Made by a program: the position numbers and the translations under genes
Assembly (NCBI GenBank): GCA_965204525.1
Contig: OZ241994.1
Coordinates: 4,836,001-4,900,000, forward strand
Reading direction: 5' to 3'
Source: Bin5 sp965204525
Lineage (GTDB): Bacteria; Chloroflexota; Anaerolineae; Caldilineales; Caldilineaceae
DNA length: 64,000 nucleotides
The notes under the pieces: model-generated
The model's database searches: none
Told to the model about the DNA's origin: nothing
Seen by the model: only the letters and a program-made list of their open reading frames with translations
Shown: in pieces, positions 19,641 through 27,492 of the stretch
How the letters are laid out: each line of letters begins with the position of its first letter
Numbering within the stretch: position 1 is the first letter of the stretch

Positions 19641-20626
19641 CCACTCGTGAGATTACCTTCAGAGATGCCCTTAACGAGGCGCTGCAAGAAGAGATGGTGC
19701 GCGAAGAGGGCGTTTTCATCATCGGTCAAGACATTTACGGCGGTCCGGGTGGATACCAGGGCGCCTTCAAAGTCACCAAGGGCCTGGCGAAGGATTTTAG
19801 AGATCGTCTCCTGGACACGCCCATGATAGAGCAGACCATTGTCGGTGCCGCAGTAGGGGCGGCGATGACCGGCTCACGCCCCGTGGCTGAAATCATGTTC
19901 GAAGACTTTATCACCCTGGCCATGGATCTGTTGGTCAATACAGCGGCCAAGACACATTACATGACCGCGGGCCAGTACTGCGTGCCTATTGTCGTGCGCG
20001 CTGCTTGCGGCGCGGTGGGTGTCGGCCCGCAGCATTCACAGACCTGGACCAGCTGGTTCATGCACATTCCAGGGCTTTACGTTGTCCTACCTTCGACACC
20101 GTACGATGCAAAAGGTCTTCTCAAAACCGCGATCCGGGATGACAATCCCGTTCTGTTCCTTGAGCACAAGAAGCTCTACAACGTCAAGGGCAGGGTACCA
20201 GAGGAAGAGTACGAGATTCCGTTCGGCGAGGCGAGGGTCCTGTGCCCTGGCGACGACGTGACCGTCGTGGCAATTGGGTACATGGCTGGCCTGGCCACCC
20301 AGGTGGCGGGAACACTGCGCGACCAAGGACTTTCGGTCGAGGTGATTGACCCGCGTACACTGGCCCCATTGGATTTGGAGACGATATTCCAATCGGTTCG
20401 CAAAACTCACAAGGTCGTCGTCGTAGCTGAAGATTGTAAGACCGCGGGCCCGACGGCGGAGATAGCGGCTCTCGTCAGTGAAGCCTGTTTCGAGTACCTG
20501 GACGCGCCGATCGGCCGCGTTGGAGCCAGGGATGCGCCCATCGCACACAACGTAGGCATGTCCGAATACATCGTGCCTGATGCCACCGATATCCACGAGG
20601 CCGTCCAAAGTGTAATTGCCTGGTAG
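19637..20626 (+). CDS. 2-oxoacid/acetoin dehydrogenase E1 component, beta subunit
   Basis: Second E1 subunit, 329 residues. Typical motifs are FIIGQDIYGGPGGYQGAFKVTKGL near the start (the acetoin/pyruvate E1-beta glutamine-aspartate region), DTPMIEQTIVGAAVGAAMTGSRPVAEIMF, and the C-terminal domain RTLAPLDLETIFQSVRKT. It is translationally coupled to E1-alpha through ATGA (19637-19640). The three-gene unit ends here. The next gene is convergent, with 82 bases between the stops and no clear T-rich terminator. Confidence 0.88.
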   Translation: MTTREITFRDALNEALQEEMVREEGVFIIGQDIYGGPGGYQGAFKVTKGLAKDFRDRLLDTPMIEQTIVGAAVGAAMTGSRPVAEIMFEDFITLAMDLLVNTAAKTHYMTAGQYCVPIVVRAACGAVGVGPQHSQTWTSWFMHIPGLYVVLPSTPYDAKGLLKTAIRDDNPVLFLEHKKLYNVKGRVPEEEYEIPFGEARVLCPGDDVTVVAIGYMAGLATQVAGTLRDQGLSVEVIDPRTLAPLDLETIFQSVRKTHKVVVVAEDCKTAGPTAEIAALVSEACFEYLDAPIGRVGARDAPIAHNVGMSEYIVPDATDIHEAVQSVIAW

Positions 20627-20708
20627 GTGTAGCCGCAAGGCAGGGGAGTTCCATATCTCATACCTCCCGAGGATCTACGCGTACCCGGCCTGACCCAGCC
20701 GGCGACCT

Positions 20709-21773
20709 CTAGACCATCGCCCTAGGATAAGCCGGACCTTCCGTCCTGGCCGCCTCGTAGGCGGCCATCGCCACCTGGATCGTCTTCTTGGCGAACTCGG
20801 CGTCGAGGTCGGGCTGTCTATCCTCGATGATGCTGTCGATGAAGTCGCTGGCAGCTCCGTTGAACCCCTCGATAAAGTCCGAGGGAACCTCGATGCCTTC
20901 CGTCTCGGTCCCTTTTATCAGCAGGACCGGGGGAAAATCCAGCAGCTCAGCAATGCACCGCGTCACGTGGATGGAGCCCTTCGAGCCGTGTATCTCCATG
21001 TAGTCGTCGCCCGCGAAGTACTTAGTGCGGACCGTCATGTGCGGCGCGTAGACGTAGTCGCACATCCCCAAACAGTCCATTCCTTCGAACTTCCAGATGA
21101 GCGCCGACGGCATCTCCATGAAGTGCTCCTGGGTCTTGCCGACAATCCCGAAGATCTTCTCGATATCTCCGACCCACTTCATGGCGGTCGCGAATTTGTG
21201 CACACCGTCTTCATACACGATGCCCAAGGGGCTCAGCGCGGGATCGTTGCGCCAGACGAACGCCTCAGGGTCTGTGTCCACCACGCTCCCCTCAGCCTGT
21301 CCACCGATTACGGTGTGAAACCGAACCAGGGACGGCTCGCCTATGGCTCCGGCGTCGAGTAGCTCCTTGGCCTTGAGGATGGGTGGGTAATAGATGCAGT
21401 TCTCGGTCATCCGGAACTTCGTCTTGGCCCTCCTGGCCGCCGCCACCATCACGTCCGCCTCCGCGACCGACGTGCACATCGGCTTCTGGCAGGACACGTG
21501 CTTGCCGGCGTCCAGACCGTCGACCGTCATGGTCGCGTGGTGTTGTTGCGGCGTCAGCAGCTCGACGGCATCGACATTGGGGTCGTTGAGGACTTGCTCG
21601 TAGTCCGAGTAGATCCTTGGCGAGATGCCCCACTGCTTCGCCCGAGCTTCGGCCCGGCCGGGGGCATTGTCGCACAGCGCGACGACCTCGCAGTTGGGGT
21701 GCTGGAGGTAACCGGGGACGTTGAGCTGCGAGATGTTTCCGCACCCTACGATCGCGATTCTCACTTTGTCCAT
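20709..21773 (-). CDS. Gfo/Idh/MocA family oxidoreductase
   Basis: NAD(P)-dependent dehydrogenase acting on a sugar, inositol or related alcohol. The Rossmann motif is IAIVGCGNISQLNVPGYL at the N-terminus, followed by ELLTPQQHHATM and the family lysine in HVSCQKPMCTS. The C-terminal alpha/beta domain (DYMEIHGSKGSIHVTR) is normal. The start is set at the ATG at 21773, with AAGGTG upstream, rather than the GTG at 21782; this gives 354 residues. It is the last gene of a minus-strand series, and its 5' side (21838-21880) carries a pair of IS-end-like repeats. The substrate is not predictable. Confidence 0.82.
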   Translation of the reverse strand: MDKVRIAIVGCGNISQLNVPGYLQHPNCEVVALCDNAPGRAEARAKQWGISPRIYSDYEQVLNDPNVDAVELLTPQQHHATMTVDGLDAGKHVSCQKPMCTSVAEADVMVAAARRAKTKFRMTENCIYYPPILKAKELLDAGAIGEPSLVRFHTVIGGQAEGSVVDTDPEAFVWRNDPALSPLGIVYEDGVHKFATAMKWVGDIEKIFGIVGKTQEHFMEMPSALIWKFEGMDCLGMCDYVYAPHMTVRTKYFAGDDYMEIHGSKGSIHVTRCIAELLDFPPVLLIKGTETEGIEVPSDFIEGFNGAASDFIDSIIEDRQPDLDAEFAKKTIQVAMAAYEAARTEGPAYPRAMV

Positions 21774-21837
21774 GGCGCCCACCTTTCTATCTAGCCGGTA
21801 CTTCCCAGACTTAATTGATTTTCCTGAACATGCGCCC

Positions 21838-21880
21838 TCAACGGGTCAGAATGTCCGCAGTTCACCGGGTTAAAATGTCC
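21838..21880. repeat. Paired IS-end-like repeats
   Basis: Two copies of TCA(A/C)CGGGT(C/T)A(G/A)AATGTCC at 21838-21856 and 21862-21880, spaced 24 bases. The first recurs at 26156-26174. Closely spaced repeats of this kind (GGACATTnTnACCCG on the other strand) resemble transposase-binding repeats at IS21-like ends. No transposase is near. Confidence 0.4.
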
Positions 21881-21906
21881 CCGACGAACGGATAAGGCAA
21901 TGGGCA

Positions 21907-23379
21907 CTACGGCTGAGAGAATGGGTCCTCAACCAGGGGCCATTTGTTGCGATCAATATGCTTAAAGGGGAACTTGGTCAGGTCAGGGTTTATCGCTCCG
22001 GGCGTTGCCAGGTAGAGTACCTCAGCGGCTAGCGGGGCAAAGGCTGCATAGAAGTGCTGGCTCCCCTTGACCACCAGGATGTGCTTCTGCCGCGGGTCGA
22101 TCCCCACCGTGCTAAAGCATTCCGGGCTAAAGACCTGCTCGCGGATCGAGTTGAGAACGATGTCGATGCCCTTGACGTGTACGGCTACCGTATCGCCCAA
22201 CCGCACTGTCGCTCTGCCATCCTCAGGACCGAAGGACTGGGTGGCGTTGGGCTTCACGCCAGTCACCTTCACGCTTAGGTCAAGCGGGTCACCGGACATC
22301 GGCCCCATCTTCCCGCCGATCCGCAGATCGAGTTGCGCGCCCACCCCGGCCTCCATGGCTAGCGACACCGCAATCGGGTCCCATATGCAGGCCAGCGCTG
22401 CCTCCCCGATGCCGCGCTCCAACAGGGCCTTCAAGACGAAGGTGGAGTCACTGGGTGCGCCGCCACCGGCATTGTCCGCAGTATCGGCCATCACGACTGG
22501 AGAACGATCGATCTCCAACGCTCGATTCAACCCCTCGTCGATGCTCAGAAAGTTGGGACGCAGTGCTTCGCGCATCTCAAAAAGCTCACGTCCCAGTTCC
22601 TGGGCCAGGCGCTCCCCGTACTCGGGACGGCCGTCGGTAACGACCAGGATCTTGGTACCCATGTCCGGCACGTCGCCCCAGGGGAAACCGTGCGCCACTG
22701 AGATCGACAGCACCCCATCCCTCCCCTCCAACCCCTTGATCCGGTCCACGTAGCTCCGCATGGGCTCCCTGGTCGTGTGGTAGATGCCAATCATGCGGCA
22801 GTCAAACACAGATATCGCCGGCCTGATCTTGCCCTCGGCGGCGCTGGCGATAATATCGAACAACTCCTCGGCACGCTCGGCAGCGTCGATGTGCGGGTAT
22901 TCTTTGAAAGTGATTAGCGCCGTGGCGTTGTTCACCATCTTTTGCGATAGGTGGCAATGCGGGTCCAGCGCCACGCCAATCGGCACGCCCGGTCCGACAA
23001 TCTTCCGGACCTGTGCTATCAGGTCCCCTTCGCAGTCGTCGTAACCATCAGCGACCATGGCGCCATGCAGGTTGAGCAGTACCATATCCACCGGCAACGC
23101 GGCGCGCAGGTCATCCAGGATCTCGTCCCGGAACGATTCATACACCGCACGTACGGTCAGGCCAGCGGGCTGGGCGAAAGTGGCGAGACTCTCTGCGACT
23201 GACCAGCCACGTTGTTGTGCCCGCTCTCGAGCAATCGCCAATGGTCGGGAATATACGGACGGCTCATCTCCGTGATCCCCGCCACGCACCAGAAACGTCT
23301 CGGCGAAATTGGCATGGCCGGTGGGAATTGGCGAGAAAGTGTTGGTTTCGGTTCCCAGAAAGGTAGTAAACAGTTTCAT
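21907..23379 (-). CDS. M81 family metallopeptidase (MlrC/microcystinase C-like)
   Basis: M81 enzymes are zinc peptidases; MlrC hydrolyses linearised microcystin products. About 490 residues from the ATG at 23379, which has AAGGAGG nine bases upstream. Family motifs are GTETNTFSP at the N-terminus, NLHGAMVADGYDDCEGD, LDPHCHLSQKM, EYPHIDAAERAEEL, and the metal-region loop ADTADNAGGGAPSDST. It is one of three M81 paralogues in the block (others at 33987 and 42733). It sits directly downstream of a ThDP enzyme gene (gap about 30 bases), suggesting an operon with 23410-25083. The true substrate is unknown; small peptides or amide compounds are plausible. Confidence 0.85.
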   Translation of the reverse strand: MKLFTTFLGTETNTFSPIPTGHANFAETFLVRGGDHGDEPSVYSRPLAIARERAQQRGWSVAESLATFAQPAGLTVRAVYESFRDEILDDLRAALPVDMVLLNLHGAMVADGYDDCEGDLIAQVRKIVGPGVPIGVALDPHCHLSQKMVNNATALITFKEYPHIDAAERAEELFDIIASAAEGKIRPAISVFDCRMIGIYHTTREPMRSYVDRIKGLEGRDGVLSISVAHGFPWGDVPDMGTKILVVTDGRPEYGERLAQELGRELFEMREALRPNFLSIDEGLNRALEIDRSPVVMADTADNAGGGAPSDSTFVLKALLERGIGEAALACIWDPIAVSLAMEAGVGAQLDLRIGGKMGPMSGDPLDLSVKVTGVKPNATQSFGPEDGRATVRLGDTVAVHVKGIDIVLNSIREQVFSPECFSTVGIDPRQKHILVVKGSQHFYAAFAPLAAEVLYLATPGAINPDLTKFPFKHIDRNKWPLVEDPFSQP

Positions 23380-23409
23380 GACCCGTCGCCTCCTTTCAAC
23401 ATTCATTCC

Positions 23410-25083
23410 TCACCCCGGCACCCACGCTCGCGGCGCAATGCCGTCGATATGGGTTTTGACATCGACCACCGCCGGTTTGCCCGATGCAAATGCCTGATCG
23501 AGCGCACCCGAAAGTTCGCTCGGCTTGTTGACCGTAATGCCGAAACAGCCCATTGATTCGGCCACGTCGGCAAAATGGGTGTCTGGGAAGAGCCACAGTT
23601 TATCCGAGCCGGGGGATTGACCGCCGTAGACCCGCTCCATGCCGTGCTTTTCCTGGTTCAGCGAGTGGTTGTTGTTGACCACGGTAACCGTGTTGATCCC
23701 ATTGTTCAGGGCGGTATCCAATTCCGAAAGATGATACCAGATGCCACCATCGCCGGTGAAACAGAGCACAGGTCGGTCGGGTTGGGCACATTTGGCGCCC
23801 ATCGCCGCCGGCAGAGCCCAGCCTAGCGAACCCGCGCAGCGAATGTAGCTCTGGTCGGGATGTTCCAGATCGATCATGGTGCCGGTCCAGATGCCTGCAT
23901 GGCCCGTGTCGGAGACGAGAATGACGTCGGAGGGCAGATAGTCGGTCAGTTCCTTGCAGAGGCGTTCTGGCCGCATGGGCTCGACCTCCGAGTTAGCCAG
24001 GTCGCGAACGCTCTCTTTCCAGCTCTGGACCAGCTCTTGTACCCTACTGGTCCACTCTGTACGCGCCGGGACGGTTTCGGCCTGCACAAGCATTCTACGC
24101 AGAGAGTTTCTGACGTCGCCGTGCATGCCCACCTGGATTGGGTAGTTGCGACCCAGTTCCTCCGGGTTGATATCGAGCTGGATGATGGGCGTGCCTCGAG
24201 GCGGAATCTGGTATTCGTAGGTCACCTGACCGCCGGTGTGGCTGCCGACAAAAAAGACCAGATCGGCCTCGCACAGGACTTGGTTAGCGCAAGCGCGGGA
24301 GTACAAACCAGGGACACCCACCGCCAGCGGGTGGTCAGCGGGAAACATAGCTTTGGCATTCAGCGAGGTGGCTACCGGAATAGAAAGCTTCTCGGCCAAG
24401 GCGAGTAGCTCTGCCTTGGCGCCCGACGCGGTCACACCACCGCCGGCCACGATGACGGGCCGTTTGGCCCGGTTGAGCAGTTGCAGCGCGGCAGTCACTT
24501 TTTCCAGTTCGGCTTCAGGTCGGAACGGGGGTACCTGGGTAAAGGTTTCTTCAATGATGACCTCTACGTCGGCTTCCTGATCGACGACCGCCTGCCCGGC
24601 ATGCCCCTCCAGATCCAGGTGAACCGGTCCAGGTGTGCCCGAGGTGGATGAGCGGAAGGCCTGACGCAAATAGATGGGCAGTTGATCGGGATTGGTGACC
24701 AAGGCACTGTATTTAGTGACGGCCGAAAACGGATTCACGTGATCAACTTCCTGATAGGCGTGACGCTGTTGGTTGCTCTGGAACACCCTTCCGGTCAGGG
24801 CAATGACGGGCGAACAAGCCAGGTAGGCATCCTGCAGCCCTGCCGCCAGATTAACCGCACCCACCGACTGGGCCATACAGAGGCTGGGACCGCGCTTCAC
24901 GCGGGCGTAGGCATCGGCCATATACGCGGCGGCCTTCTCGCCATGGGTCTGGATCCGCTTAATTCCCAGCTTTTCCATTTCCATCAAGGCTCTGGCAGCG
25001 ATATTGGTCACAAAAAAGACGTGCTTTATCCCGTATCCGTCGATTGTTTCGGCAATGAATCGAGCTCCGGTCATTCTAGTCAT
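23410..25083 (-). CDS. Acetolactate-synthase-like ThDP-dependent enzyme
   Basis: A three-domain ThDP enzyme of the acetolactate synthase, benzoylformate decarboxylase and oxalyl-CoA decarboxylase superfamily, 557 residues. The N-terminal Pyr domain has the catalytic glutamate in HGEKAAAYMADAYAR. The middle domain contains PVIVAGGGV. The PP domain has GDGGIWYHLSELDTALNNGINTVTVVNNN, the ThDP-binding motif. The sequence does not show whether it makes acetolactate. Its place between an M81 peptidase and a luciferase-like enzyme suggests catabolism rather than branched-chain amino acid synthesis. The ATG at 25083 has a GAGGAAAA site. Confidence 0.82.
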   Translation of the reverse strand: MTRMTGARFIAETIDGYGIKHVFFVTNIAARALMEMEKLGIKRIQTHGEKAAAYMADAYARVKRGPSLCMAQSVGAVNLAAGLQDAYLACSPVIALTGRVFQSNQQRHAYQEVDHVNPFSAVTKYSALVTNPDQLPIYLRQAFRSSTSGTPGPVHLDLEGHAGQAVVDQEADVEVIIEETFTQVPPFRPEAELEKVTAALQLLNRAKRPVIVAGGGVTASGAKAELLALAEKLSIPVATSLNAKAMFPADHPLAVGVPGLYSRACANQVLCEADLVFFVGSHTGGQVTYEYQIPPRGTPIIQLDINPEELGRNYPIQVGMHGDVRNSLRRMLVQAETVPARTEWTSRVQELVQSWKESVRDLANSEVEPMRPERLCKELTDYLPSDVILVSDTGHAGIWTGTMIDLEHPDQSYIRCAGSLGWALPAAMGAKCAQPDRPVLCFTGDGGIWYHLSELDTALNNGINTVTVVNNNHSLNQEKHGMERVYGGQSPGSDKLWLFPDTHFADVAESMGCFGITVNKPSELSGALDQAFASGKPAVVDVKTHIDGIAPRAWVPG

Positions 25084-25175
25084 TTTTCCTCATAGTCAAA
25101 GAGAGCTGGGGACGGGTCCTGTTGCTCAACTATATCCCTGTTGCGGCAAAACGCGCCCCGGACTGATCAACTGGG

Positions 25176-26138
25176 TTAGCTGAACCTCGGTATGACCTCC
25201 TCGGCAAATAGTATGGCGCTGTCCGTCCTGGGGAAATCCGCAAATTGTAGAATAATGTGCTGGACGCCAAGATCCGCGAAGTCTTTTAGTTGCGCACTCA
25301 CCTCATCCGGGGTACCCACAACCGAACCCCAGCCTATCGGGTAACCGAAACCGGGATCGTAGTGCAAGCTTGCTTCCGCGATTTGCTGAGCCTCCTCGCT
25401 TGTCGGAGCCACCGCAACGCAGGCCGACGCCCACGTCTTGACTATGGAGTCATAGTCGCGTCCCACGGCCTCACAGTGCCCGCGCAGTAGGTCCAGCCGT
25501 TCACTGTAGCCTTCCAGCGGGCTGTGCCAGTTCCACCAATCGGCGTATTGCGCCGCATAACGTAGCGTCAGTTTTGGGCCGCCCCCGCCGATGCACAAGG
25601 GGATAGGCGGGTCCGGTTTGGGTTCGCAGATCGCGTCTTGCACGTGGTAAAAGCGCCCTTGAAAAGTGGTACTTGGCTGGGTCCACATCAGGCGGAGGAT
25701 CTGGGCTGCCTCCCCCATCCGATGAATGCGCGTTGCATCGGATGGAAAGTCATAGCCGTAGGCGAGGTGTTCGTCTTCTACCCCCCCTGCGCCGAGACCT
25801 AGGATGAATCGCCCACCCGCAAGCGTTTGCAACGTAGCCGCCATCTTGGCCAGCAAAGCGGGCTGGCGAAACGACTGGTTCACTACCATACTGCCAAAGA
25901 GCAACTCAGGGTATTTGCCCGCCAAGTGGGCTAGCATGGTCCAACACTCCAAGAGGTCCCTCATTGGATCCAGCGCCTCATGCCATGCCACAAAAAAATG
26001 GTCACCCACCCAGGCTGATGCAAATCGCCCATGGATGGCGTCCAGATATGCGTATATCTGATCTCTGAAAATGCCCCCACGGCTTCCATCGAGTGGAAAA
26101 GTCGGGACCCTCCAGCCAAATTTGACGCTACCCTTCAT
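25176..26138 (-). CDS. Luciferase-like flavin-dependent oxidoreductase
   Basis: LLM-class F420- or FMN-dependent oxidoreductase with a TIM barrel; the typical reaction is oxidation of an alcohol or monooxygenation. 320 residues from the ATG at 26138 (GGAGG at seven bases). The frame runs further upstream to 26210, but only through the IS-end-like repeat. Motifs include SAWVGDHFFVAWHEALDP, GRFILGLGAGGVEDEHLAYGYDF and PIPLCIGGGGPKLTLRYAAQYADWWNW. It is likely in one transcription unit with the downstream ThDP enzyme, separated by 92 bases. The cofactor cannot be chosen with confidence. Confidence 0.83.
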   Translation of the reverse strand: MKGSVKFGWRVPTFPLDGSRGGIFRDQIYAYLDAIHGRFASAWVGDHFFVAWHEALDPMRDLLECWTMLAHLAGKYPELLFGSMVVNQSFRQPALLAKMAATLQTLAGGRFILGLGAGGVEDEHLAYGYDFPSDATRIHRMGEAAQILRLMWTQPSTTFQGRFYHVQDAICEPKPDPPIPLCIGGGGPKLTLRYAAQYADWWNWHSPLEGYSERLDLLRGHCEAVGRDYDSIVKTWASACVAVAPTSEEAQQIAEASLHYDPGFGYPIGWGSVVGTPDEVSAQLKDFADLGVQHIILQFADFPRTDSAILFAEEVIPRFS

Positions 26139-26155
26139 CTCTGCACCTCCTGTCA

Positions 26156-26175
26156 AGAACGGGTCAGAATGTCCG
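26156..26175. repeat. Second occurrence of the IS-end-like repeat
   Basis: AACGGGTCAGAATGTCCG at 26158-26175 matches 21840-21857 exactly and in the same orientation, bracketing the three genes between them. It may be a remnant of an IS or composite element. Confidence 0.4.
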
Positions 26176-26228
26176 TAGATCATCTCCTTTGGATAGGACT
26201 TCATCCCCATTAATTATTTAAAGTTCAT

Positions 26229-26262
26229 AAGCCAAGATGCCTTCCCGGCTTCTCCCGTAATC
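26229..26262 (-). repeat. Interspersed intergenic repeat, end fragment (copy 1)
   Basis: Minus-strand CGGGAGAAGCCGGGAAGGC followed by CTTGGCTTA: one end of the repeat family seen more fully at 27363, 32726, 47410 and 52044. It lies between the luciferase-like and aldo/keto reductase genes. Confidence 0.5.
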
Positions 26263-26330
26263 CTGACTGCGGTGATCGTCTGGTCGCTGGTGTACACCCG
26301 GCGGCGGCAGGTGCGCTGACCTGCGCTTTT

Positions 26331-27311
26331 CTATACCGCCTGGGGCGCATCGACGTAGGTCGGCACGCCCTCCTCGGCAAAGATGCGGTCGATCTCGGCC
26401 CGCTCTTCGTCCGCAAGCTTCCAATCGACAGCAGCCACGTTCTCCTCGAGTTCCGACCGGTTGCGTATGCCGACCAGCGCCACCGACAGCGCAGGGTGGC
26501 CCAGCACCCACGCGATAGCCAGTTGCGCCACGGACCTCCCAGCACGCCCGGCGAGCGTTTTCAATCGCTCGGTACAGCGCAGCTCCTTGAGAAAGTGCTC
26601 CTGCTCAAAGAGCGGCAGATTGAACGCGTCGCCTGCTGAGCGCCAGTCCCCTTCCTCAAACGTCGTGTCCGGCGTAAACGCGCCGGTGAGCAAGCCAAAT
26701 CCCAGCGTGCCGTAGGCCATATACCCGATCCCCTGCTCCAGACAGTAGGGCAGCACCTGCGCCTCCATGCGCCGGTCGAACAGGTGATATCCGACCTGGT
26801 TGGCCGCCAGGTGGCCGTGTCGCTCGCACTCTTCCATCATCTCCACCGTAAAGTTGGAGACCCCATAGTGACGGATCTTGCCCGCCGTTTTCAACTCTTC
26901 CAGCGCGCCCATCGTCTCGGCGAACGGGGTGTCGTGGTCTGGCCAGTGGATCAGCAGCAGGTCTATCCAGTCGGTTTTCAGGCGCTGGAGGCAGCCATCG
27001 GTTCTGGCCAGCACCCATTCACGCGTCGAGTCCCGCGCGGGAGTGCCGTCGACTTTGAAGCCCACCTTGGTCACCAGAACGACCTCCTGGCGCCGCGCGC
27101 CCAGCGCGCGGCCCAGGATCTCTTCCGAGTGGTAGGGGCCGTAGGCTTCTGCAGTGTCGAACAGCGTGATACCGTTGTCGATCGCGGCGCCGACGGCCGC
27201 GCTGGCCTCATCTACATCGATGTGGCCGTATTCGGTCGTGCTCATCTCCCACGTGCCGAACCCCAGCGCCGAACTGACAAGATCGGTGTCGCCAAATCGC
27301 CGTTGCTCCAT
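26331..27311 (-). CDS. Aldo/keto reductase
   Basis: NADPH-dependent reduction of aldehydes or ketones in the cytoplasm. 326 residues from the ATG at 27311 (MEQRRFGDTDL, the usual family start); the frame extends upstream without family similarity. The catalytic tetrad is complete: D52 and Y57 in FDTAEAYG, K82 in VTKVGF, H122 in LIHWPDH. NADP-binding features appear near the C-terminus (SVALVGIRNRSELEENV). The gene is flanked on both sides by interspersed repeats, and by a strong hairpin upstream (27401-27434), so it is probably transcribed separately from the binding-protein gene. Confidence 0.88.
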   Translation of the reverse strand: MEQRRFGDTDLVSSALGFGTWEMSTTEYGHIDVDEASAAVGAAIDNGITLFDTAEAYGPYHSEEILGRALGARRQEVVLVTKVGFKVDGTPARDSTREWVLARTDGCLQRLKTDWIDLLLIHWPDHDTPFAETMGALEELKTAGKIRHYGVSNFTVEMMEECERHGHLAANQVGYHLFDRRMEAQVLPYCLEQGIGYMAYGTLGFGLLTGAFTPDTTFEEGDWRSAGDAFNLPLFEQEHFLKELRCTERLKTLAGRAGRSVAQLAIAWVLGHPALSVALVGIRNRSELEENVAAVDWKLADEERAEIDRIFAEEGVPTYVDAPQAV

Positions 27312-27362
27312 CTTATACGTCCTGTTCTTGTGCGTGACAGCGGCGCGTACGCCTCGCGCGCC

Positions 27363-27479
27363 TTTATGGGAAAAGCCGGCTTGAGCAGTGGATGGCAAAG
27401 TATTCGCCCCTCAGCCCAGGCTGAGGGGCGAATATCCTGGCTAAAGCCCAAGGGGCCTTCCCGGCTTCTTCCGTAAGTC
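27363..27479 (-). repeat. Interspersed repeat (copy 2) containing a 16-bp perfect hairpin
   Basis: Ends are AAAAGCCGGC (27371-27380) and CCGGCTTCTT on the other side, close to inverted repeats. Inside, TATTCGCCCCTCAGCC (27401-27416) pairs perfectly with 27419-27434 across a two-base loop. It is the longest stem I saw in the block. Location between two minus-strand genes fits a terminator or a mobile structured repeat. Confidence 0.6.
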
Positions 27480-27492
27480 GTATCCTTTTGGC

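Noticed and set aside
24900..26140. N-terminal extension of the luciferase-like gene to 26210
   Set aside because: The added residues come from the IS-end-like repeat, and the ATG at 26138 has a good ribosome-binding site.
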